DNA from: Paraburkholderia tuberum STM678
Lineage (GTDB): Bacteria; Pseudomonadota; Gammaproteobacteria; Burkholderiales; Burkholderiaceae
DNA: 64,000 nucleotides
Assembly: GCF_902833905.1 (NCBI RefSeq)
Contig: NZ_CADFGP010000009.1
Coordinates: 62,001-126,000, forward strand
Reading direction: 5' to 3'
Position numbers and translations under genes: made by a program. Shown here piece by piece: positions 1 to 9,100 of this stretch. The first letter of the stretch is position 1; the number at the start of each line of letters is the position of its first letter. The notes beneath the pieces are model-generated. The model had not been told where the DNA came from. It did no database searches and saw only the letters and a list, made by a program, of their open reading frames with translations.

Positions 1-96
1 AATCGGCCACTTCGACACGCCGGCTTCTATCAAAATCTCTTGTTTTATGCCTGGCTTTATTGTCCGAATGCGTGGCGCATCGGCAATGCAGCCGTG

Positions 97-3000
97 TCAA
101 TGCGCGTTCAGATAGCCGACGATCAACGGATAAACATCGACCGCCGCGTTCTTGCCGAAGATGCAGTCGATATGCCCATACCCTGGAATCAGATGCCGCT
201 CGTACGGCTGCTCGGGGAAGCGCTCGCGCAGCAGGTCGTAAGTGCGCGCGGTGCTGACCGGCAGATAGGTTTCGTTCTTCTCGCCGTGAATGAAGCCGAT
301 CGGCAAACGCATGCCCTCGAGTCCTTTCATGCCGTCCGCGCCGGTCAGATACACGTCGTCGCCGCGCGCATCGACGACCTGGCCCGCGCGCACCATCGTG
401 GCCAGATGCTGGAACACGGCCATGTCGTGAATGCCGAACAGTTCCTGCAGGTTCGCATGCAGCGCCTCGTTCAGCTTGTCGTGCTCGTAGAGCAGGCCAT
501 ACAGGAACGTCGCGCGATGACAGATCGGATTGCCGCAGCCCTCGCCGTGATCGAGCGGATAGAGACGCAGCGCTTCGTCGAACAGGTTCGCGGGCCACGA
601 ATCTTCCTGCGTATAGGCGGTGAGGTCGCGTATGCGCAGATGCTGCATCAGGTCGGGAATATGCAAGCCGGCCTTGATCCGTTGCAACGTGCCCGGCACC
701 GGATGCGCGGACACCTGCGAAATCACCGCCGAGCGCACGCCGTCGAGTCCATGGAGAAGCGACATGCTGAGCGCGAGGCCGCCCAGGCAGTGGCCGAGTA
801 CCTGAATGTTCGGCGCGCCGGTCACTTCGCGAATCTTCGCGACGGCGGCGGGAATGTCTTCGCGCGCGACTTTGTCGACGTTGGTCGGCACGAGCACGCT
901 CGGCAGTTCGATGCTGACGCGCAGATCGACGAGCCACACGTCGTAGCCCGACGCGTACAGATATTCGACGAGGTTGGTCGGTATCAGGTCGGTCGAGAAG
1001 ATGCGGCTCGATACGCCCGAGCCGTGGATCAGCAGGATCGGCTTCGCGGCTTTGCCCGCGGCCGGATCGCAGTAGCGCGTGAGCTTGAGCCGCGTGCGGT
1101 CGGGTGTGTCGAAGTACGTGACCTGCGGCGCCGGCGCGCGCAGCGTGCGTTTCGCGCGCGGCGGTATGTATGGATCGTAGAACTGCAGCGGCGCGGCCAC
1201 GCCGCCGTATTCGGTGAACAGCACGCCCGCGAAGAACTTGCCGAACTTCAGCGTCCATTCGAGGCGCGTCTTCAGGTCGGGCGCGTGGGTGACTTCGAGC
1301 GTGCGCTGCTGCTTCAGGAAGTTTTCGGGCGTGATGATCAGCGTCGCGGTGCCGACGACGGGCGCATCGTCCTGCGCCGCGGCGCGGATCTCCGCATACA
1401 GCGTGTTGGTCTGCTCCCACAGGTTGATCGGCGACGTGCGCGTGATGATCTTCTTGCCGGTCAGATACCAGGCGTTGCCTTCGACCGCGTCGAGCGTCAT
1501 CCGGTAGTTCATGTTGCGTTCGTCGACGTCGGATGCGTCGACGACGAACAGGTTGAACGTGCCGTCGCTGATCGTCAGCGGTTGGGCGGACAGGGCGGGG
1601 CAGGTCAGTGTGCCGGCGGTGCGCGCGAGGTGATTCGGGTTGCTCAGCATGTCGGCGAGATCGTCGGACTCGACCGTCAGCGTGAATTCGATCGGGCTCT
1701 TCGCGGCTTCGCCCGCCACGCTGGGCGTGTAGGTGCCGACCATCGTCTCGGTGAAGCGCAGGCCGATCTTCTGTGCGGGCGGCGCGGCGGCGGTGCCCTT
1801 CGAGATGTAGTCGATCGACCAGTCGTGCGCTTTGGCCAGCAGCGCGCAATTGCGCTCTGCGAGCGCGGAGATGGTCAGGAGCGGATTGACGCCGAGCGAC
1901 ATCGGCATCACCGCGCCGTCCATCACGTAGAGGCCGTCGTGCACCGCGACGCCGACCGTGCCGCTGAACACGCGGCCCAGATGATCGACCACGCCATGTG
2001 CGGCGTCCTCGCCCATGCCGCAGCCGCCGAGCGGATGCACGGTGACGGTGCGCCGGCCGGCGATCTTCGTCGAAATCGGGTTGCGCAGATATTTGCCGCC
2101 GAGCGGCTTGGTCGCCTCGATCAGCACGTTCTCGATGCTCTGGAAGATCGGCTGGCGTCCCGCGTTTTTCCATTCGATGCGCGCACGGCCTTTGTCGCCG
2201 ACCGTGATGCGGCCGCTTTCGTCGTCGTGCGCCATCACGAGGTAGCTTTGCGTGTGATTCATCGCACCGTGGTACGGGCCGCGGATCAGGCTTTCGAGCG
2301 CACGCGCGTCATAACGCATGCGCTGGAGCAGCGACGGGGCCCCAGCCGCATCCACGCCTTCGAGCGGCGCGAGCGCGCCGAGCATGCCGACGAGCGCCTC
2401 GCCGACCGCACCGGCCAGCGAGCCTTCCTCGATCACATAGCCGTCCTTGACGTTTTTCTCGTCGGCGCGATTGTCGATCAGGCCGGTGATGGTCGGCCCG
2501 ACCGGCGGAATCTGCCCCGGCTTGTGCTCGCCCCAGCCGACGCCGTTGATCGTGTCGCTGGTGTTGTATGCGAAGGCGAGCACGTCGCCGTTGCCGGTGA
2601 AATGCTGGCCGAGCATCTCCGACGTGCTCAAGCCCGCGTCGCGCGAGCGCAGCAGCAGCGCGGTCGAGCCGATCGTGCCCGCCGCGACGATGACGATATC
2701 GGCCAGCACGAACAGATCGGGCGCGTCGTAGCTTTCGCGGCCGAGCTTCACGAGCTGGAAGTTGACCTTCCATTGCTGCGTGTCGGGATCGCGCAGCACC
2801 GAATGCACGGCCGTGCCGGTGAAAATCTGCGCGCCGTGGGCGACCGCGTCGGGCAGATAGTTCATGTGGGTCGAATTCTTCGCGTCGTAGTTGCAACCGG
2901 AGTTGCAATCGCCGCAACCGACGCAGCGCTGCTGCTCGACGCCCGCCGCGTTCGGACCGTCCTTGAACGTGACCGTGATCGGCGGACGGCTGAAGCGGTC

Positions 3001-3513
3001 GGCCATGCCGAGCGCCTGCGCCGATTTTTCGAGCGCCTGCAGCTTCGGCAGCGGCGGGAAGTCGTCGGGCACCGGCGACGGGGACAGCATTTTCCAGGCG
3101 AGCGCATAGCCGTCATCGCGTCCGGCTTGGTCGGCGCGCAGCGCGGCCGGCCAGCGCGGGTCGTCCCACAGGCGCGGATCGGCTTCCAGCGCTACGTTCG
3201 CATTGATCAGAGACGTCCCGCCGAGCCCACAGCCCACCACCGCGTTGACGTCTTCGTTCACGTGCACTTCGATCAGCGCGAGCGGCGAACCGATCTGCGC
3301 CTCGGCCGTGTTGTACTGGATCTGCTCGACGCCCTGCACGGGCGTGCGCGGATACTCGCCGGCCATGAATTCGCGGCCGCGCTCGAGCACGCACACGCGA
3401 CGGCCCGCGCGCGCCATGCGGCTCGCGGCGATCGCGCCGCCGTAGCCCGAGCCGATCACGACCACCTCGTAATGCCGTTGCAGCGCCGTCGGCGCGCTCG
3501 ATAAGCGGTTCAT
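97..3513 (-). CDS. GMC oxidoreductase / alpha-beta hydrolase fusion
   Basis: Predicted two-enzyme fusion of about 1138 residues. The N-terminal half is an FAD-dependent GMC oxidoreductase of cholesterol-oxidase type: dinucleotide-binding GSGYGG at residues 21-26, flavin-contact GCGLGGTSL, a cysteine-rich patch CVGCGDCNSGC, and the closing GMC block with HPLGGCGMG and NPLLTISALAER. A middle segment of about 250 residues of unclear function follows. The C-terminal part is an alpha/beta hydrolase with oxyanion turn LLIHGSG, elbow GHCLGG and terminal GYGHID. The elbow has Cys where most family members have Ser, as in PHA synthases. The natural substrate is unknown; a sterol- or lipid-like alcohol is a guess from the family. 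ATG 3513 is preferred to GTG 3522 because AGGTGG lies just ahead of it. Confidence 0.85.
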   Translation of the reverse strand: MNRLSSAPTALQRHYEVVVIGSGYGGAIAASRMARAGRRVCVLERGREFMAGEYPRTPVQGVEQIQYNTAEAQIGSPLALIEVHVNEDVNAVVGCGLGGTSLINANVALEADPRLWDDPRWPAALRADQAGRDDGYALAWKMLSPSPVPDDFPPLPKLQALEKSAQALGMADRFSRPPITVTFKDGPNAAGVEQQRCVGCGDCNSGCNYDAKNSTHMNYLPDAVAHGAQIFTGTAVHSVLRDPDTQQWKVNFQLVKLGRESYDAPDLFVLADIVIVAAGTIGSTALLLRSRDAGLSTSEMLGQHFTGNGDVLAFAYNTSDTINGVGWGEHKPGQIPPVGPTITGLIDNRADEKNVKDGYVIEEGSLAGAVGEALVGMLGALAPLEGVDAAGAPSLLQRMRYDARALESLIRGPYHGAMNHTQSYLVMAHDDESGRITVGDKGRARIEWKNAGRQPIFQSIENVLIEATKPLGGKYLRNPISTKIAGRRTVTVHPLGGCGMGEDAAHGVVDHLGRVFSGTVGVAVHDGLYVMDGAVMPMSLGVNPLLTISALAERNCALLAKAHDWSIDYISKGTAAAPPAQKIGLRFTETMVGTYTPSVAGEAAKSPIEFTLTVESDDLADMLSNPNHLARTAGTLTCPALSAQPLTISDGTFNLFVVDASDVDERNMNYRMTLDAVEGNAWYLTGKKIITRTSPINLWEQTNTLYAEIRAAAQDDAPVVGTATLIITPENFLKQQRTLEVTHAPDLKTRLEWTLKFGKFFAGVLFTEYGGVAAPLQFYDPYIPPRAKRTLRAPAPQVTYFDTPDRTRLKLTRYCDPAAGKAAKPILLIHGSGVSSRIFSTDLIPTNLVEYLYASGYDVWLVDLRVSIELPSVLVPTNVDKVAREDIPAAVAKIREVTGAPNIQVLGHCLGGLALSMSLLHGLDGVRSAVISQVSAHPVPGTLQRIKAGLHIPDLMQHLRIRDLTAYTQEDSWPANLFDEALRLYPLDHGEGCGNPICHRATFLYGLLYEHDKLNEALHANLQELFGIHDMAVFQHLATMVRAGQVVDARGDDVYLTGADGMKGLEGMRLPIGFIHGEKNETYLPVSTARTYDLLRERFPEQPYERHLIPGYGHIDCIFGKNAAVDVYPLIVGYLNAH

Positions 3514-3617
3514 CAGGACCACCTCGTCTGGAATCGGATGCGGGGAACGGAAGCTCGACTTCGGAACAAAGACGGCGTGCTGCGGGAGCTTTTTTATCGT
3601 AGGCGGAATATCGGCGC

Positions 3618-3645
3618 AAAAAAAGCGCGCCGTGGAGGGCGCGCC
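3618..3645 (-). terminator. rho-independent terminator after the sigma-like gene
   Basis: Read on the minus strand, a 7-bp GC-only stem (GCGCGCC with a 6-nt loop) is followed by seven T residues (plus-strand A run 3618-3624). It lies about 100 bp after the stop of the gene at 3742-4533. Confidence 0.7.
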
Positions 3646-3741
3646 GAAGTCGTAGCGTGCGAGGTTCAGGGCGGCACGACCGGCCGTACGGGCATGCGCA
3701 CTTATCGCGCTTCTTATGTGGCCTGTTGGTTATCCGAACTA

Positions 3742-4533
3742 TTACGCGGCCACTTCATGGAATTCGCTATCGCTCGATTCCGCCGCGAGCAGATTCAGCG
3801 CAACCAGAATCGCCGCGCGATTGTCGATGTCGATCTCGATGCCGAGCGCGTCGGTGAGCCAGCGGCCGAGCTTGGTGTTGGAAAATTCCTCGGCGCCGGC
3901 CGTCTTTTTCATGGTGACGCCGAGTTTGACGGCGCGATAGTGATAAGAGGGCACCCGATGCCGAGCCGCGACCGCCGAAAGCCCGCCTTTGCATTCGGAG
4001 CACCAGCCGAGGCTGCCGGCCAGCACGATCCGCTCGGGTTCGTCGAGCCCTTCGATGAACTCGCGTGCCGCGCGCCGCACGCGCTGTTCGTCGAGGCCGT
4101 ATTGCAGCAGCACGCTTTCCACCGGGTCTTCGAGCGCGTGCGCGTGCAGATCGATTTCCTGCGCGACGCCCTCGGTCTCCATCGACACATTGCGCTGATG
4201 GCACGCGCTGCGCAGGCAGTCGATCAGATAGCGGCGGAAATACGCGCATACCGCGTAGCTGTTGGACGGTGCGCTGTCGGCGCGCGCGTTCGTTTCGGTG
4301 TGGCCGGGCGCGAGGCGCAACACCTTCGCGTAGATGAACTGAGCGACCAGTTCTTCCTTGTCCTCGCCGAGCGCCTGCAATTCGAGCGGGTGGTAGGTCC
4401 GCAACGCGCGCTTGACCAGTTCGACCATCGACACCATTTCGTCCGCTGAGAGCCGGGTGCGCCTGCGCCATAGATCGGGGAGGATCGCGTCGTCGAGTTG
4501 GCGGGCGAACTCGTAGCTCGGGACTGCGCCCAT
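3742..4533 (-). CDS. hypothetical protein with weak sigma-70-like features
   Basis: A 263-residue soluble protein that I cannot assign to a named family. It is rich in helices. The middle (AYFRRYLIDCLRSACHQR) reads like sigma region 2, and the segment around LDEPERIVLAGSLGWC followed by LSAVAARHRVPSYHYRAVKLG resembles a region-4 helix-turn-helix with the usual 'few conserved residues then LxxIA' pattern. A CSEC cysteine pair sits between them. No signal peptide or membrane segment. It is monocistronic, has its own terminator, and is divergent from the histidine kinase at 4937. It could be an ECF-like or sigma-like regulator, but this is inference from local resemblance only. Confidence 0.55.
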   Translation of the reverse strand: MGAVPSYEFARQLDDAILPDLWRRRTRLSADEMVSMVELVKRALRTYHPLELQALGEDKEELVAQFIYAKVLRLAPGHTETNARADSAPSNSYAVCAYFRRYLIDCLRSACHQRNVSMETEGVAQEIDLHAHALEDPVESVLLQYGLDEQRVRRAAREFIEGLDEPERIVLAGSLGWCSECKGGLSAVAARHRVPSYHYRAVKLGVTMKKTAGAEEFSNTKLGRWLTDALGIEIDIDNRAAILVALNLLAAESSDSEFHEVAA

Positions 4534-4936
4534 GGAAAACCTCCGTCGGTTGGCAGGGAGCGCGGCGAGCCGCGGCGCGTGGGCCGCGAGTCGAGGGAAG
4601 GTGGCTGAAATGCCGCGCTGAAACGTGAATGCAGTATGGTTCGCGGCGAGGCCGTCGCCTATATGGATTAAGTGTTAGCCGATGGGTAAACTGCCGGGTA
4701 AACCTTCTGATGGATTGCTGACGATTCGTCTGAAGAGCGCGCATTCGCCGTAGAATAGACCGCGCGGGCGGCGCGTTCGGTCGCCCGATTCGACCCGCGG
4801 TTGCCACGAAGTGCCGGAGCGCCGCCGCTTCGTCAGTGTTTCGTCTCAACGAAGTTGCCATGCCCGCGCGATAAAGCTGCGTGGGATCGGCGTAAGCGCT
4901 AAAGCGCTCACGCCGATCGACAGAGGAGACCGCCCC
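4534..4936. other. divergent intergenic region with leader hairpin
   Basis: About 400 bp between the sigma-like gene and the histidine kinase, presumably holding both promoters. The recognisable structure is a near-perfect 34-bp inverted repeat at 4885-4918 (outer arms GATCGGCGT / ACGCCGATC, inner arms AGCGCT / AGCGCT). It ends four bases before the AGAGGAG ribosome binding site (4922-4928) of the kinase. It could be a protein operator or an RNA hairpin affecting translation start. Confidence 0.5.
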
Positions 4937-6829
4937 ATGCGGGCCGACCCGATCCAGCGTGCCATCGACGAAGACCTCGTGCGCGTGCTCTACGCGCAGG
5001 ATCCGATCGCGTTCTTTTCGCACTGGTTTTCGATCGCGGTGCTGGTGGCGATCTACTGGCCGCATGTGCCGGCCCCGCCGCTGTTTATCGCGTGCTTCGT
5101 TTTTTATGCGCTCGCCAATTGCGCGGGCCTGGCGCTGTGGATTTGCAATCGCCGTTATCCGCAGCTCGTCTCGCCGCGCGACTGGATCTATCTGCACGCG
5201 CTGCGCGGCGTGCTCCTCTATAGCGGGCCGGGCTTCGCGGTGTGGTTCGCGTTCCAGAGTCCGCAAACCGATCTGCCGTTATTGCATACCGTACTGCTGG
5301 TGACGCTCGCGGCCGGCGTGTTCATGTCGAATGGATTCGATCTCCTCAATTTTTCGACCTCGATTCCGTTTCTGCTGCTGCCGTCGATCGTGCTGCATTT
5401 CGGCTCGCATACGTTCGATCGCACGATTCTCGCGATCGTGCTCGCGTTCTTCTTCTGCGCGATCAACGTCTACGCGATGAGCTATCGCAAGCTGTTTCGC
5501 CAGGTCGTGCAGGCGCGTGTCGATCAGCAATACCTCGCGGAATCGCTGGCCGCGCAAAAGCGCGTCGCCGAAGAAGCGAGTCTCGCGAAGACGCGCTTTT
5601 TCGCGGCGGCAAGCCACGATCTGCGTCAGCCGCTGCATGCGATCGGCCTGCTTGCGGCATCTCTGAACGATCCGGCGGCGACGCCCGCGCAGCACGCGAA
5701 GACGGCCGGGCACATCGTCTATAACGTCGAGGCGCTCAATCAGCTGTTCAACCAGGTGCTCGATCTCGCGCGGCTCGAAAGCGGCGTGACCCAGGTGATC
5801 CGGTTGCACTTCCGGCTCTCCGAGCTGTTCGACCGGGTCGGTAGCCAGTATCGTCCGCAGGCCGCGGCGAAGGGGCTCGCGCTGCGCATCGCGCCTACGA
5901 CGATGGTCGTCTACGACGATCCGGTGCTGCTCGAACGCGTGTTGAGCAATCTGCTGTCGAACGCGGTGCGTTATACGGAGCAAGGCGCGATCTGGCTCGG
6001 CTTGCGGCGCGCGGGGCGACAGAAGGGCGGCTATATCGAGGTCCGCGATTCGGGCGTCGGCATTGCGCCGCAAGAGCACGAGCGGATTTTCGAGGAGTTT
6101 TACCAGGTCGAGAATCCGCAGCGCGACGCGCGTCAGGGGCATGGGCTCGGGCTGCCGACCGTCAGGCGGCTCGTCGGCCTGCTCGGCGGCGAGTTGCAAC
6201 TGCGCTCGGCGCCGGGGCGCGGCTCGGTGTTCCGCTTTGCGGTGCAGGCGGGTGACGCGAGCGGCATCGTCGCGAGTCTGAACGATTCGGTCGCGGGCGG
6301 CCCGGCGGCGCAGGGGCGGCGCGTGCTGTGCATCGACGACGAGCCGTCGATACTCGAAGGCCTCGCGAGTCTGCTCGAGCGCTGGGGCTGCGACGTGCGC
6401 GGCGCGCGCGACGAAGCCGGCGCGCTCGCCGCGCTCGCGGACGGCTTCGTGCCCGACGCGGTGCTGTGCGACTACCAGCTCGCCAATCACCGCACCGGCG
6501 CGCAGGCGCTGAGCGCGATACGGGGCGTGCTTGCGCGGGAGGGGCACGGCAATGTGGTGACGCTGCTGATCACCGGCGATATGGCGTCGGCGGAGCTGAC
6601 GGCGCTCGCGTTGCAGGGGATTCCGGTGCTGCACAAGCCGGTGACGCCGGCGCGCTTGCGGCGCACGCTGGAAATGCTGTGGCAGCAGGCGGAGCTCGAT
6701 CAGGGGCGGCCGGCGGGTGCGGTGGTGTTGGGGGGCGGAGCGGCGGACGACCCAGCGCCGTCGCCCGCCGCGGCCGGCTCGCCGCAAGCCGAAGCGGGCT
6801 CAGGCGCGCAAAGCGAAACGCAGCCTTAG
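4937..6829 (+). CDS. membrane hybrid sensor histidine kinase
   Basis: A 630-residue hybrid kinase. The N-terminal 200 residues hold about six hydrophobic membrane segments with short loops, so the input is probably sensed in or at the membrane. A HisKA domain follows with phospho-acceptor His227 in ASHDLRQPLHAIG, then the ATPase domain (N box NLLSNAVRYTEQG, G1 DSGVGIAP, G2 GHGLGLPTVRRLV), and a C-terminal receiver with phospho-acceptor Asp512 in LCDYQL. The ATG at 4937 is chosen because AGAGGAG precedes it; a longer in-frame ATG at 4811 would read through the leader hairpin. It is convergent with the LuxR-type regulator at 6876-7643, which is a plausible partner. Signal unknown. Confidence 0.9.
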   Translation: MRADPIQRAIDEDLVRVLYAQDPIAFFSHWFSIAVLVAIYWPHVPAPPLFIACFVFYALANCAGLALWICNRRYPQLVSPRDWIYLHALRGVLLYSGPGFAVWFAFQSPQTDLPLLHTVLLVTLAAGVFMSNGFDLLNFSTSIPFLLLPSIVLHFGSHTFDRTILAIVLAFFFCAINVYAMSYRKLFRQVVQARVDQQYLAESLAAQKRVAEEASLAKTRFFAAASHDLRQPLHAIGLLAASLNDPAATPAQHAKTAGHIVYNVEALNQLFNQVLDLARLESGVTQVIRLHFRLSELFDRVGSQYRPQAAAKGLALRIAPTTMVVYDDPVLLERVLSNLLSNAVRYTEQGAIWLGLRRAGRQKGGYIEVRDSGVGIAPQEHERIFEEFYQVENPQRDARQGHGLGLPTVRRLVGLLGGELQLRSAPGRGSVFRFAVQAGDASGIVASLNDSVAGGPAAQGRRVLCIDDEPSILEGLASLLERWGCDVRGARDEAGALAALADGFVPDAVLCDYQLANHRTGAQALSAIRGVLAREGHGNVVTLLITGDMASAELTALALQGIPVLHKPVTPARLRRTLEMLWQQAELDQGRPAGAVVLGGGAADDPAPSPAAAGSPQAEAGSGAQSETQP

Positions 6830-6875
6830 AGGCTGGAAACCAAGACGGGTTGGGCTTGCGGCGCAGCACAAAGCG

Positions 6876-7643
6876 CTACAACGTCTTCCCGGCCTCCAGC
6901 CATCCATTGATTACGGCGATCGCCGTCGACCGGTTATGCACACCAAGCGCCCGAAAGATCACCGACAGATGCACCTTCACCGTGCCTTCGGCGACGCCGA
7001 GATCGCGCGCGATCATCTTGTTGGTCCAGCCGCGATGCACGAGCCGCATGATGTCCTGCTGACGTGGTGACAGGTTCTCCAGCAGATGCTGCTGATGCGG
7101 CTGCAGCGACGGTACGTGCGTGACCGGTTCGAGCTGCGGGACGGTGCCGGGGCCCGGCCCGCGGACGGCTTGCGCGGCGGCGCCCTGGGCCGGCACACGT
7201 GCCGATCCATCCGCATCGGTGCCCGCCCGCGTCTCGCGCGAGCCGAGCAGACTCAGCGCCTCCATCGGCACATAGGCACCGCCGGACAGCACCAGTTCGA
7301 TCGCCTTCAGCATCACGCTGGCGGGCTGGCGCTTGGGGACGAAGCCGAGCGCGCCGGCCGCGAGCACCGCGCGCATCTCGTCGGGCGATTCCTCCGCGGA
7401 CAGCACCACGACCGGCAGCGCCGGATTCGCCTTCAGCAGCGTTTCGAGCGACCTCGCGCCGCTCATGCCCGGCATATGCAGATCGACGATCGCCAGATCG
7501 TGATTCGCGTCGGGGCGCGCGGCGGTCGCAAGGGTTTCCCAACTGTCGGCTTCGTCGAACTGGGCGTCGGGATCGAAGCCGCGCAGCATGCCTTTGACGC
7601 CTTGCCGGATCAGTTCATGGTCGTCGGCTACAAGAAACTTCAT
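6876..7643 (-). CDS. LuxR/NarL-type response regulator
   Basis: A 255-residue two-domain regulator. The receiver runs from residue 1 to about 125 with acidic pocket Asp7-Asp8, phospho-acceptor Asp54 (AIVDLHMPG) and the lysine in FVPKRQ. A proline/glutamine-rich linker follows, then a C-terminal LuxR helix-turn-helix (LSPRQQDIMRLVHRGWTNKM, then AEGTVKVHLSVIFRALGV). The start at 7643 follows GGAGACATC; upstream in-frame starts lack a ribosome binding site. It is tail-to-tail with the hybrid kinase (46-bp gap), so partnership is likely but not shown. Regulated genes are unknown; the adjacent cytochrome bd operon is one candidate. Confidence 0.9.
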   Translation of the reverse strand: MKFLVADDHELIRQGVKGMLRGFDPDAQFDEADSWETLATAARPDANHDLAIVDLHMPGMSGARSLETLLKANPALPVVVLSAEESPDEMRAVLAAGALGFVPKRQPASVMLKAIELVLSGGAYVPMEALSLLGSRETRAGTDADGSARVPAQGAAAQAVRGPGPGTVPQLEPVTHVPSLQPHQQHLLENLSPRQQDIMRLVHRGWTNKMIARDLGVAEGTVKVHLSVIFRALGVHNRSTAIAVINGWLEAGKTL

Positions 7644-7899
7644 GATGTCTCCGCGAGTCGAGCCTGTCCGTTGAGGGCTGCCGCCGTTGCACATGCCGCA
7701 GTTGCAGGCTGCGCAGTTGCGCTGCGACGCGCGTGGCCGGCTGCCGGCATCGTTCGATGCGCTTCGTGATGTTAAGGCAGGTCTCCCGCGCATAGGTTCC
7801 GGCTTGCTACGTAGACGAGCCGCGCGCCCCGTTTTTGAAGCGCTGACGCGCACGATCCGGAAGGTTATGCCCGCCGGATCGACACGGGTTCGCGCGCCG

Positions 7900-8097
7900 C
7901 TATCTGACCGCGAACAGCGTCGCATTCATGAGAAGCCTGAAGGCGAAGCCGAGCGACATCGCCGCGGTCACGCCGAAACACCATAGCGCGATGAACCAGA
8001 GCCAGCCCGGCAGTTTGCGGCTGGGCGTCGCGGCAGTGGCGGTGGGAGCCGACGCACTGGCACCCCGCGTTTCAGTGATAGTGATGTTGGTCGCCAT
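7900..8097 (-). CDS. DUF2474-type small membrane protein of bd oxidase operon
   Basis: A 65-residue protein with an Ala/Thr-rich N-terminal tail and one membrane helix (WLWFIALWCFGVTAAMSLGF). Proteins of this size and shape (DUF2474) are encoded after cydB in cyanide-insensitive oxidase operons and are thought to act like the small CydX subunit. Its ATG overlaps the end of cydB by 26 bp, which suggests translational coupling. Function is by position and family only. Confidence 0.8.
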   Translation of the reverse strand: MATNITITETRGASASAPTATAATPSRKLPGWLWFIALWCFGVTAAMSLGFAFRLLMNATLFAVR

Positions 8098-9076
8098 GGC
8101 GCACCTTGCCTCGAAAGACCCAGTAACCCATCGTCGTATAGGCGACGATGATCGGCAGGATCACCGCCGCGCCGGCCAGCGTGAACGTCTGGCTCGAGCG
8201 TGGCGCGGCGGCTTCCCATAGCGTGATGCTCGACGGAATCGCATACGGCCACAGACTCACGAGCAGCCCGAGATAGCCGAGCAGCACGAGCGCCAGCGCG
8301 AGCACGAACGGCGTGTTGTGATGGCGCGCGCGCACCGCGCGATGCATGAAAAACGCGCAGATCGCGACGAGGAACGGCACCGGCAGCAGACGGTAGAAGA
8401 TCCCGTCATGGAACCAGCGTTGCGCGATGCCCGCATCCATCAGCGGTGTCCACAGGCTCACGAGCGCGATGAAGCCGAGCAGCACCAGCGTCAGCGGCCA
8501 GACCACGCGATGCAGCCGTCGCTGCAGATCGCCCTCGGTCTTCGCGACGAGCCAGCAGCAGCCGAGCAGCGCGTAGGTCGCGACGAGTCCGAGGCCCGTC
8601 AGCAGGCTGAACGGCGTGAGCCAGCCGAACGCGTCGCCGGCATAGGCGCCATCGGCGACCGGAATGCCTTGCAGGAACGCGCCGAGCACGATGCCCTGGA
8701 AGAACGCCGCGCCCGCCGAGCCGCCGATGAACGCGAGATCCCACAGATGCTTCGTGCGACGCGACTTCGCGCGGATCTCGAACGACACGCCGCGAAAGAT
8801 CAGGCACACGAGCATGAACACGAGCGGCAGATAGAGCGCCGACAGCACGGTCGCGTAGACGACCGGAAACACCGCGAACAGCGCGGCGCCGCCGAGCACG
8901 AGCCAGGTTTCGTTGCCGTCCCACACCGGCGCGACCGTGTTCATCATCAGGTCGCGTTCCTTTTCGTCGGGGAAGAACGGAAAGACGATGCCGATGCCGA
9001 GGTCGAAGCCGTCCAGCACCACGTACATGAAAACGCCCAGCGCGATGATCGCGGCCCATACGACGGTTACGTCCAT
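8072..9076 (-). CDS. cydB: cytochrome bd-type ubiquinol oxidase subunit II
   Basis: A 334-residue integral membrane subunit of the terminal quinol oxidase, with eight to nine hydrophobic helices. The start MDVTVVWAAIIALGVFMYVV and the motif VLDGFDLGIGIVFPF are typical of CydB, as is WDGNETWLVLGG (residues about 52-63). With CydA it oxidises ubiquinol and reduces oxygen to water in the inner membrane. It begins 24 bp after the cydA stop and overlaps the DUF2474 gene. Like CydA it looks closest to the CIO (CioB) branch. Confidence 0.95.
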   Translation of the reverse strand: MDVTVVWAAIIALGVFMYVVLDGFDLGIGIVFPFFPDEKERDLMMNTVAPVWDGNETWLVLGGAALFAVFPVVYATVLSALYLPLVFMLVCLIFRGVSFEIRAKSRRTKHLWDLAFIGGSAGAAFFQGIVLGAFLQGIPVADGAYAGDAFGWLTPFSLLTGLGLVATYALLGCCWLVAKTEGDLQRRLHRVVWPLTLVLLGFIALVSLWTPLMDAGIAQRWFHDGIFYRLLPVPFLVAICAFFMHRAVRARHHNTPFVLALALVLLGYLGLLVSLWPYAIPSSITLWEAAAPRSSQTFTLAGAAVILPIIVAYTTMGYWVFRGKVRHGDQHHYH

Positions 9077-9100
9077 TTTTTCTTTCTCTCGAAGCGTAGG

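Noticed and set aside
40..3504. A 1154-codon plus-strand open frame opposite the GMC fusion
   Set aside because: Antisense shadow caused by high GC in third positions; its translation is Arg/His/Asp-rich and has no domain, while the minus strand shows clear FAD and hydrolase motifs.
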